From the NCBI GenBank assembly GCA_030606095.1, contig JAUWHC010000028.1, positions 1 through 13,577 of the forward strand: 13,577 bases of DNA, read 5' to 3'. The notes beneath the pieces are model-generated. The model saw nothing but the letters and a program-made list of their open reading frames with translations. It was not told where the DNA came from and ran no database searches. This document shows, in pieces, positions 1-5,492 of this stretch. This DNA comes from Promethearchaeota archaeon. GTDB taxonomy: Archaea > Asgardarchaeota > Lokiarchaeia > Sigyniarchaeales > SOKP01. Position numbers and translations under genes: made by a program. The first letter of the stretch is position 1; every line of letters begins with the position of its first letter.

Positions 1-23
1 TTATTATCATTAGTTTCTGGCAT
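1..23 (-). CDS. Possible 5' end of a gene leaving the left edge
   Basis: On the minus strand an ATG at 23-21 opens a frame reading MPETNDN before the window ends. About 30 bp upstream lies a TATA-like stretch (AAATATATTTA, near 47-57), the right distance for an archaeal promoter with a very short leader. No SD is visible. Only seven codons are present, so no function can be given. The call rests on position alone and could be chance. Confidence 0.25.
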
Positions 24-141
24 AATTCTTATTTTTTTTTAAACTTAAATATATTTACACATCTTCCTTCTCAATGTAATTATTTCATTTTGAACTTATT
101 AATTTTCCTTATACGCTTTATACATTAATCTTTTAAAAAAA

Positions 142-174
142 CTTAATCGATAATCCCCACTCACTCGACAAAAA
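142..174 (+). repeat. Left terminal inverted repeat of the IS
   Basis: It pairs with 1888-1920 (27 of 33 identical after reverse complementing). The mismatches fall at repeat positions 7, 10, 13, 15, 16 and 24. The inner block from 158 to 174 is the most conserved. Confidence 0.75.
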
Positions 175-177
175 CAC

Positions 178-1827
178 TTAGGAACCTCCTAATCGTTGTA
201 AGTTTGCTTCAAATTGCTTGAAGTTTCCGGTATCAATCTCCCTAATTCTCCAAGTACGCCTAATAGTGGCATATTGAGCGGTGAACTCTCTCCTATGGGA
301 CTCAACGAGGGGAGTTTCGCTCGCTAAAAGGATGCTCGTGACGTTTTTCTGGGAATACTCTATATCTATTAGCTGAGAATATAGACCACCGTGCTCGAGA
401 AAGATTCTTGAAATGTTTTCTCTTCCTAACAACGCTCGAAAATGATGCTTACTACGATGGAACAATTGTTCCTTAGCGTTATTGGTGAATTCAAGTTCGT
501 CGTCGTCGTAAGCCAAGAATAAACCGTCTTGATACGAATTTGTTAGTCGTATCCACTGCTGCCAGATTTCTTCACAAGAAAGATTGTGTGAGGGCGCTTG
601 CCACCTAATGTTAGACGGGTCATGTTCAAGACCTCGTCGCTTCAAACGATTTTGAAGTTTATAGACCCATTTGTCTACTTTCTTCTTGATGTAACCAGAA
701 CGGTTCGCTCTCTTTCCAAAGATTTGTCGAATTTGCTCGAATTCTGGAACGAGAAAGGCGATTTCGTCTCGCAACTGCTGGGTTTCCGCAAGCAAGGTAG
801 TTAAAGCGTCAATTAACGAGTTAAGCGATCGGTAAAACTTCTGATTAGCTGGAAAGGACGTAAAAGGCGCCAATTTGTCAAGAACATGCTTTAAATTTGC
901 GTGACATTCCAGTCCCGGGAATATCTTAAAGCGATCCCCTCGCGTGGAGATAGCGCACTTTAGTTCCTCGCTAATAGGTAAAAAGAGCTTGTAGAAATCG
1001 TTAGAATCTGCATACTTGCTATTAACGACTATTGAAAAGGCCCTAACGGCTTTTTTAAGTTTGGTCTTGAGATGAGAATCCTTTGAAGCAATGGGTTCAG
1101 CCACGTGATTGAGATAATGGAACTGACAGTAGACATGCGGAATGTCGGGATTGAAACTCTTGACAGCATTTACAATATTCTTTTGCTTATCCGATACTAT
1201 GGCTACTATGGATACGCCATATATCTCTTCGATCTTTTTAATTATTGCTTGTAACTTGGACGCTGGAGCCGAATCCAAGTTTACAGCAAATAGAATGTGC
1301 CCTGTAAGGCGGTCCGAAAAAAGCCAGAGAGAAGGTTCGTTCTTCACTGGTTGAGCACCATCCAGCGATAAAACGATTCTCCCGCTTGCTTTAACGTCGT
1401 TAAGAACCGTTTCGTCCATGTATTGCTTTCCAGCCATTTCAAAATATTCGCAGATGTGTTTGACCGTGCCTCTTGAGATTGAGACTTCCCAATCGTCCCA
1501 CATGAGCTCCACGATTAGCGAGTAATTGAGATGGTGCTTGAAATAGTGTTGTATCACTTTTGCCCATACATCCAAGGCAAATCGCTTACGCTGAATGGCA
1601 GAGGGGTAAATGGCAGGAAATGCTTCGTGCATTTCGCATTCACGATTAATACAACTATAATAATTAGTAATAACCCATAAGGAGCCTTTTATTGTCTCGA
1701 CTCTTCGCCCTCCGTTATTAAATTCATGTCGAAGACTAGAAGAACAAAGGGGACAAATAAAACCTTCGGTAGAATCCCAATAGGTGTATCTCGTTGCCGC
1801 GTGAATGTCGTTAGGTTTTGCAGGCAT
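178..1827 (-). CDS. DDE transposase, MULE/RNase H-fold type, with N-terminal zinc-binding motif
   Basis: This is the 549-residue transposase of the surrounding IS; it would cut at the terminal repeats and join the element to target DNA. From the ATG at 1827, an N-terminal cysteine cluster (CPLC at residues 25-28, then C59 and C64) looks like a zinc ribbon for DNA binding. A probable DDE triad follows: D156 in LSLDGAQP, D213 in AIVSDKQ, and E453 in TNNAKEQ. A CQFHYL motif (about 234-239) lies after the second Asp, as in MULE-type and related bacterial transposases. A GTG at 1878 would add 17 hydrophobic residues; I prefer 1827 because those residues look like terminal-repeat-side read-through. 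Neither start has a clear SD. The frame is uninterrupted. Family (IS256-like versus an unclassified group) is undecided. Confidence 0.88.
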   Translation of the reverse strand: MPAKPNDIHAATRYTYWDSTEGFICPLCSSSLRHEFNNGGRRVETIKGSLWVITNYYSCINRECEMHEAFPAIYPSAIQRKRFALDVWAKVIQHYFKHHLNYSLIVELMWDDWEVSISRGTVKHICEYFEMAGKQYMDETVLNDVKASGRIVLSLDGAQPVKNEPSLWLFSDRLTGHILFAVNLDSAPASKLQAIIKKIEEIYGVSIVAIVSDKQKNIVNAVKSFNPDIPHVYCQFHYLNHVAEPIASKDSHLKTKLKKAVRAFSIVVNSKYADSNDFYKLFLPISEELKCAISTRGDRFKIFPGLECHANLKHVLDKLAPFTSFPANQKFYRSLNSLIDALTTLLAETQQLRDEIAFLVPEFEQIRQIFGKRANRSGYIKKKVDKWVYKLQNRLKRRGLEHDPSNIRWQAPSHNLSCEEIWQQWIRLTNSYQDGLFLAYDDDELEFTNNAKEQLFHRSKHHFRALLGRENISRIFLEHGGLYSQLIDIEYSQKNVTSILLASETPLVESHRREFTAQYATIRRTWRIREIDTGNFKQFEANLQRLGGS

Positions 1828-1887
1828 TAAGTATAATAAGTTAAATACGAAGATAAAGGTTACGCTTTTAAGTACCACCCCAAGTCA

Positions 1888-1920
1888 TTTTTGTCGGGTG
1901 AGTGTAGTTTGTCAATTAAG
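1888..1920 (-). repeat. Right terminal inverted repeat of the IS
   Basis: Partner of 142-174. Its outer end touches an A-run at 1921-1928, matching the A-run outside the left repeat. It lies upstream of the transposase gene and would also contain or adjoin the transposase promoter. Confidence 0.75.
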
Positions 1921-1938
1921 AAAAAAAAGAAGATTTGT
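1921..1938 (-). terminator. T-tract terminator behind the hps-like gene, split by the IS
   Basis: On the minus strand the stop codon at 1939 is followed within about 10 bases by TCTTCTTTTTTTT, a typical archaeal oligo-T terminator. The IS begins exactly in this tract. Removing the element and one A-run rejoins AATCTT (127-132) and AAGATT (1930-1935), giving a palindrome around the tract. Confidence 0.55.
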
Positions 1939-2616
1939 TTATTGTCCAACCTCTTTCAAGATTGAGGGAACTAAAACTCGAAAGTTCGACATGTCGCTTA
2001 GACCCTCGTTGGCATCTGTAGGTTTCACGATGTTTAATATTGCAACGCTCGCTCCATTAAAATAGGCTTTTCTCACGCTTTCTTTATTTAATCCACCGGC
2101 AACAGATATGAGAACATCGTACTTAGAGCGTATTTTGTTAATGTCTTTGTACCTGATTATGCTTCTTGGGTTTGCTTCCTCGTCTCGCCCCTTATGGATA
2201 ACTACTCCTTTTGGCTTGCTTTTTAGCGCAAAAAGTTTTTTTAACGGATTATCTTGTCCTAACATGTCGATCATTGAGAAAATATTATATTGATTGCATG
2301 TATCACTAAAGAAATCCAAAGTTTCTTTTGGAGCAGTACCTGCGGCAGTTACTGCATTGGCTCCTGCACTATGTGCCATCGCAACTTCTTCTTGAGCGCC
2401 GTCAATAACTTTTAGATCAGCGACAATTAACCCGGACCAATGCTTTCTGATTAATTTGATGCCATTCTGTCCCTCTCTTTTGACATATGGCGTCCCAGCT
2501 TCAATTATAATTCTCGGATCGTGAGGAATTTGAGGCAATATGCGCACAACATCGTGAATGGAATGATTAAATGCGATTTGGATGTATCTGGTGCTGGAAT
2601 TGAATGTTCTACTCAT
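1939..2616 (-). CDS. 3-hexulose-6-phosphate synthase-like / OMP decarboxylase superfamily enzyme
   Basis: This 225-residue protein has the length and motif order of the OMPDC/HPS (beta/alpha)8 barrel family. Visible motifs are EAGTPYVKREG (39-49, phosphate/strand 2 region), the DxKxxD signature ADLKVID (D67, K69, D72), VIHKGRDEEA (about 139-148, HPS-like) and SVAGGLN (171-177, phosphate loop). Family members condense formaldehyde with ribulose 5-phosphate, run the reverse reaction to supply ribose phosphate in archaea, or decarboxylate keto-gulonate or orotidine phosphates. The motifs look most like HPS. One oddity is that the first-strand Asp common in the family appears as Asn17 (QIAFN), so the substrate may differ. 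The ATG at 2616 has a good SD (GGTGGTGA). It lies 19 bp behind the slipin gene in an apparent operon. Confidence 0.8.
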   Translation of the reverse strand: MSRTFNSSTRYIQIAFNHSIHDVVRILPQIPHDPRIIIEAGTPYVKREGQNGIKLIRKHWSGLIVADLKVIDGAQEEVAMAHSAGANAVTAAGTAPKETLDFFSDTCNQYNIFSMIDMLGQDNPLKKLFALKSKPKGVVIHKGRDEEANPRSIIRYKDINKIRSKYDVLISVAGGLNKESVRKAYFNGASVAILNIVKPTDANEGLSDMSNFRVLVPSILKEVGQ

Positions 2617-2622
2617 TGATGT

Positions 2623-2630
2623 TCACCACC
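2623..2630 (-). promoter_or_regulatory. Ribosome binding site of the hps-like gene
   Basis: GGTGGTGA on the minus strand sits about 6 bases before the ATG at 2616 and fills the 19-bp gap behind the slipin stop. It is one of the strongest SD sites in the window, supporting translation from a shared transcript. Confidence 0.65.
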
Positions 2631-2635
2631 ATTAA

Positions 2636-3409
2636 TTAAAATTTCTTCAATAACTCGCTTATTCCACTTGGCATGAAAATAACTATCTTCTCAGAGGGGT
2701 CTTGCGAAATATCTCGAATTGTTTGAAGAGTCCTTAATTGAAGAGCTCCTGGGTCTGATGCCATCATGTTCGCTGCTTTTACTAAATTTTCAGCAGCTCC
2801 TAGCTCGCCCTCACTCGCAATTATTACGGCACGCTTTTCCCGCTCTGCTTCCGCTTGTTTTGCCATAGCTCTCTTCATTTCGGCAGGGAGTTCAATTTCC
2901 TGAATATTAATGCTCTTAATGTCGATGCCCCAGTCGCTAGTCTCTTTATCAACGATACTCCTAATCTCTGTAGAAACCCTTTCCCTATCGGTTAAAACGG
3001 CGTCCAATTCCATGTTTCCCATGACATCTCTCAACGCGGCTTGCGTGTACTGACGCACGGCATAAGCGAAATTTTCAATTTTTATGATTGCGTCTTCTGG
3101 CTTTTCAACTTTATAGTACACTACTGTATTCGCTAAGACAGGTATGTTGTCTTTTGTCATTACTTCTTGACGAGGAACATCTGCCGTGATGATTCTCAAG
3201 TCTACTTTTTGAGATTTCTCAAAAATCGGGATGATATATACCACACCTGGGCCAATTGTACGCTTATATTTACCTAATCGAAAGATTACAAGCCTTTCGT
3301 ATTCTAAAACCACCTTAATACCCGCTAATAGCCAGCATCCCAAAAAAATGCCTAAGCCAATTCCAACTGGCAAAATAAAAAAAAACATATCAAATCCTTG
3401 TAATAACAT
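2636..3409 (-). CDS. Slipin/stomatin-like SPFH (band 7) membrane protein
   Basis: The 257-residue product has the slipin layout: a short N-terminus, one membrane segment (about 9-31), then the SPFH domain starting VLEYERLVIFRLGKYKR and continuing through GPGVVYIIPIFEK and VDLRI. A charged helix rich in A/E/K/R follows (AMAKQAEAEREKRAVIIASEGE, about 185-205), and a hydrophobic C-terminus IVIFMPSGISELLKKF. Slipins oligomerise on the cytoplasmic membrane face and organise membrane domains. Archaeal slipins are often cleaved by a neighbouring NfeD-type protease, but no nfeD is visible here; the partner gene is the hps-like enzyme 19 bp downstream. The second ATG (residue 8, 3388) is preceded by AAGGA and is a credible alternative start. 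Confidence 0.92.
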   Translation of the reverse strand: MLLQGFDMFFFILPVGIGLGIFLGCWLLAGIKVVLEYERLVIFRLGKYKRTIGPGVVYIIPIFEKSQKVDLRIITADVPRQEVMTKDNIPVLANTVVYYKVEKPEDAIIKIENFAYAVRQYTQAALRDVMGNMELDAVLTDRERVSTEIRSIVDKETSDWGIDIKSINIQEIELPAEMKRAMAKQAEAEREKRAVIIASEGELGAAENLVKAANMMASDPGALQLRTLQTIRDISQDPSEKIVIFMPSGISELLKKF

Positions 3410-3475
3410 TTTTCATCATTTGTTATATTTTAATATGAATTCCAAGAGTTATGGTGACTTAGAGTATTTAAATGT
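3410..3475 (-). promoter_or_regulatory. Probable promoter of the slipin-hps operon
   Basis: On the minus strand two TATA-like boxes precede the slipin gene: ATTTAAATACT near 3464-3473 and TTAAAATATAA near 3424-3434. The first would give a leader of about 35 nt before the ATG at 3409. The second would start transcription at or past that ATG and would favour the start at 3388. The sequence alone does not decide between them. Confidence 0.45.
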
Positions 3476-3498
3476 TGTTAAAGAGTTGTATTCTTTTG

Positions 3499-3597
3499 TC
3501 CAATAAATTGGAATTTTTGAAAATATTGTACTATTTTCTGTATATTTTTATTTGCTGAAGAACTTAATTCTGATTGGATGTTGTCACTCGTCCAATC
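3499..3597. repeat. Four TCCAAT/ATTGGA half-sites forming two inverted repeats
   Basis: A compact palindrome TCCAATAAATTGGA (3499-3512) and a spaced one, GATTGGA at 3572-3578 with TCCAATC at 3591-3597 (12-base spacer), share the same core. They sit between the divergent slipin and membrane zinc-ribbon genes. They may be operator sites for a dimeric regulator; this is inferred from symmetry and position only. Confidence 0.4.
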
Positions 3598-3628
3598 TTG
3601 ACACCATGCCAAACTTTTATTAATGTAA

Positions 3629-3641
3629 GTTTTTATATATT
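3629..3641 (+). promoter_or_regulatory. TATA box for the membrane zinc-ribbon gene
   Basis: GTTTTTATATATT is centred about 45 bp before the ATG at 3680, predicting a start of transcription near 3660 and a 20-nt leader. The leader contains AAGGAA (3660-3665), rather far from the ATG for an SD. Confidence 0.45.
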
Positions 3642-3679
3642 CTCATGATTCCAAAATACAAGGAAAAAGTTTACTAATC

Positions 3680-3991
3680 ATGTCTCCATCAATATTTGAA
3701 GTTATAGGTCCATTTTTCGTAGTTATTTTCGTTGTGGTCTTTATCTTTTTCTTTCTTATCATTCTCATCGTATTAAAATTGCTAAGAATGAATGTAAACG
3801 AAAATAATTCTAAGAAGATAGACAAAGATAAGAAGATTGCTGAACCCTCTGTTCATTTAATAGAACCCCTAAATAAAGAAGTTAAGAAAGAAAATAATGC
3901 GCATGTGAATACCCAATTCTGTGCATTTTGTGGAGAAACTATATCTAAAGGGCTAAATCATTGCCCGTTTTGTGGAGAAGAAGCCAGATAA
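3680..3991 (+). CDS. Membrane-anchored zinc-ribbon protein, function unknown
   Basis: The product has 103 residues. Residues about 7-35 form one long, very hydrophobic membrane segment rich in F, I, V and L, followed by basic residues. By the positive-inside pattern the C-terminal part should be cytoplasmic. A polar, lysine-rich linker (about 38-78) leads to a C-terminal zinc ribbon with CAFC (81-84) and CPFC (95-98). Such ribbons are common in archaea and usually mediate protein contacts or hold a structural zinc. No catalytic residues are visible. The gene is monocistronic and converges on the short zinc-ribbon gene at 4008-4112 with only 16 bp between stop codons. I cannot assign a pathway. 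Confidence 0.8.
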   Translation: MSPSIFEVIGPFFVVIFVVVFIFFFLIILIVLKLLRMNVNENNSKKIDKDKKIAEPSVHLIEPLNKEVKKENNAHVNTQFCAFCGETISKGLNHCPFCGEEAR

Positions 3992-4007
3992 GGGTTCTTT
4001 TTATATT

Positions 4008-4112
4008 TTAATCAACCAAACTAAATGTTCCATCTTCAGCACCACATTCGGGACATTTTTCAGGGATACCCTCTAAATCGAATATGGCTCCACACTTATC
4101 ACATTTCCACAT
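4008..4112 (-). CDS. 34-residue rubredoxin-like zinc-ribbon microprotein
   Basis: A minus-strand ATG at 4112 opens a complete 34-codon frame. It begins MWKCDKCG and continues with IPEKCPECGA before ending FSLVD and a TAA at 4008. The pattern CxxCG-x12-CPxCG (C4, C7, C20, C23) with an aromatic residue near the N-terminus is that of the rubredoxin-like metal-binding knuckle pair at the end of rubrerythrins and in short archaeal zinc ribbons. It would bind one Zn or Fe. A TATA-like TTATAATTATAA (near 4139-4150) lies at the right distance for transcription to start near 4120, and GAGATG four bases before the ATG may serve as SD. The regular codon pattern and four placed cysteines make chance unlikely. 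Redox versus structural role is unknown. Confidence 0.75.
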   Translation of the reverse strand: MWKCDKCGAIFDLEGIPEKCPECGAEDGTFSLVD

Positions 4113-4138
4113 TTAGCATCTCGTTTGAAAAAAGTGAA

Positions 4139-4150
4139 TTATAATTATAA
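4139..4150 (-). promoter_or_regulatory. TATA-like box for the microprotein gene
   Basis: A symmetric TTATAATTATAA stretch is centred about 33 bp before the ATG at 4112. The 4113-4282 stretch around it is otherwise AT-rich spacer and also holds the T-rich 3' flank of dnaJ. Confidence 0.4.
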
Positions 4151-4282
4151 AAATAACAAAAAGTAAAATTAAAATTAAAATCTTTTTATAGAATAAGAAT
4201 AAAATCTTTAAATTCCAGCTAAATTATATTGATTTTACTTGTTTTAAAGCAGTAATTATATTTTGAAAAACTGAATAAAAAG

Positions 4283-5407
4283 TTATTTTTTACTAAGTTC
4301 TTTAAATTTTTCTAATAGTTTTTTCTGTTCCTCAGAGATTTTTTTAGGAATTTCAATATTAATTATAATGTATTGATCTCCCTTACCTCTCCCCCTTAAA
4401 TAAGTAGCGCCCCTATTTTTAATTCTAAATTCTGTACCGTGTTGGGTTCCTGCGGGTATTTTTAACTCTCTCTCAACTAATTTCTCAGTTTTGTGATCTA
4501 ACGTTAGGACTTTAATTTCTCCTCCTAAAGTTGCTGTTACAATATCTATATCAATTGGAGTATAAAGATCGTTTCCGCGACGTATAAAGTTTTCGTTTTC
4601 TTCAATAATAATACCTAAATAAAGATCGCCTGGAATTGCTCCAGAAGAAGGAATATGTCCTGCCCCTTGAACTTTTAAATGAACGCCATTTTCTACGCCA
4701 GGTGGAATGTTTACGTGAATTGTTTTAGTTTCAAGGACTACTTTCATTCCATTACATAATGGACATTTTTTTTTAATTATTTTGCCTGTTCCATTACAAG
4801 TATAGCATTCAGATTCGCGTATGATTGTTCCAAAACCCGATTGGGTCATCTTTCTCGTCCGCCCCGATCCATTACATTGAGGGCAAGTTTTTACGCTTGA
4901 CGGATCTTCAGCTCCAGTTCCCTCACAATCGTCGCATGGTGTATATCTTTTAATAATAACATCTTTTTTCGTACCAAACATAGCTTCTTCAAACGTAATT
5001 TCGATACGGTCTTCAATATCTTGCCCTACTTCACGACGTGGTGCTGATCTTGGTCTACCTCGAGAACCAAAAATGCTTCCGAAACTATTTCCAAACATAC
5101 CCCCACCAAAAAGCGAACTGAGCAAATCGTCTAAACCAGGGATTCCACCTCTGAAAAAACTACTCATATCCACATCTACTCCACTGAACCCATATCGATC
5201 ATAGTTGCTTCGTTTATTGGAGTCGCTTAACACCTCATAAGCTTCTTGGAGTTCGATGAACTTTTCTTTTGCTTTTGGATCAGTCTTATTGAGATCAGGG
5301 TGAAGTTTCCTTGCCAGACGTCTATAAGCAAGTTTTATATCGTTTTCACTAACATCTTTACTAACACCTAATATCTCGTAATAATCTCGTTTTTTGCTTG
5401 AACTCAT
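4283..5407 (-). CDS. dnaJ: Chaperone DnaJ (type I Hsp40)
   Basis: This 374-residue co-chaperone hands unfolded clients to DnaK and stimulates its ATPase. All type I parts are present: a J-domain (about 6-73) with HPD at 36-38, a Gly/Phe-rich region (about 84-117), a zinc-finger domain with CDDCEGTG (158-165), CPQCNGSG (175-182), CYTCNGTG (201-208) and CPLCNGMK (215-222), then two substrate-binding beta domains and a C-terminal helix. The fourth zinc motif lacks the final glycine of CxxCxGxG but keeps both cysteines. Length is normal for the family (E. coli DnaJ has 376). The gene follows dnaK by 83 bp in the same direction and is probably co-transcribed, perhaps with its own weak promoter. 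No strong SD is seen before the ATG. Confidence 0.97.
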   Translation of the reverse strand: MSSSKKRDYYEILGVSKDVSENDIKLAYRRLARKLHPDLNKTDPKAKEKFIELQEAYEVLSDSNKRSNYDRYGFSGVDVDMSSFFRGGIPGLDDLLSSLFGGGMFGNSFGSIFGSRGRPRSAPRREVGQDIEDRIEITFEEAMFGTKKDVIIKRYTPCDDCEGTGAEDPSSVKTCPQCNGSGRTRKMTQSGFGTIIRESECYTCNGTGKIIKKKCPLCNGMKVVLETKTIHVNIPPGVENGVHLKVQGAGHIPSSGAIPGDLYLGIIIEENENFIRRGNDLYTPIDIDIVTATLGGEIKVLTLDHKTEKLVERELKIPAGTQHGTEFRIKNRGATYLRGRGKGDQYIIINIEIPKKISEEQKKLLEKFKELSKK

Positions 5408-5476
5408 GATCTCTTAGTCACTTAGTAATATGTCCAATAAAATTAAATGTAAATAAAAAGAAAAGTAAATTAATAA

Positions 5477-5492
5477 AAACCTCGAAAGGTTT
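5477..5492 (-). terminator. UUCG hairpin at the end of dnaK, followed by a T-rich stretch
   Basis: On the minus strand AAACCT-TTCG-AGGTTT forms a six-pair stem with a UUCG tetraloop. It overlaps the dnaK stop and is followed by T-rich sequence. It could terminate some transcripts, or protect the 3' end of dnaK RNA and so lower dnaJ relative to dnaK. Confidence 0.5.

Larger units (their letters stand above)
142..1920 (-). mobile_element. Complete insertion sequence with DDE transposase
   Basis: The element is about 1.78 kb and carries one transposase gene. Its ends, 142-174 and 1888-1920, are inverted repeats that match at 27 of 33 positions; the best part is CACTCAC(T/C)CGACAAAAA. Directly outside both ends is a run of A (135-141 and 1921-1928), which fits a 7- to 8-bp target-site duplication, though low-complexity sequence makes that less certain. 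The transposase stop codon lies just inside the left repeat. Base composition inside is visibly more GC-rich than the flanks, suggesting recent arrival from another genome. The element appears intact and possibly active. Its IS family cannot be fixed by eye. Confidence 0.8.

Noticed and set aside
598..1354. Plus-strand open frames opposite the transposase
   Set aside because: They lie antisense to a protein with clear catalytic motifs and show no family features or start signals.
158..1904. Shorter IS boundaries at the CACTCAC core
   Set aside because: No matching duplication lies outside these points, while the outer boundaries 142 and 1920 are flanked by matching A-runs.
1804..2065. Plus-strand frame across the right IS end
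   Set aside because: Crosses the terminal repeat and T-tract and is antisense to the hps-like gene.
3435..3506. 23-codon plus-strand frame MNSKSYGDLEYL... upstream of slipin
   Set aside because: Reads protein-like and starts after a TATA-like stretch, but it overlaps the slipin promoter, lacks an SD and shows no motif; kept only as a note.
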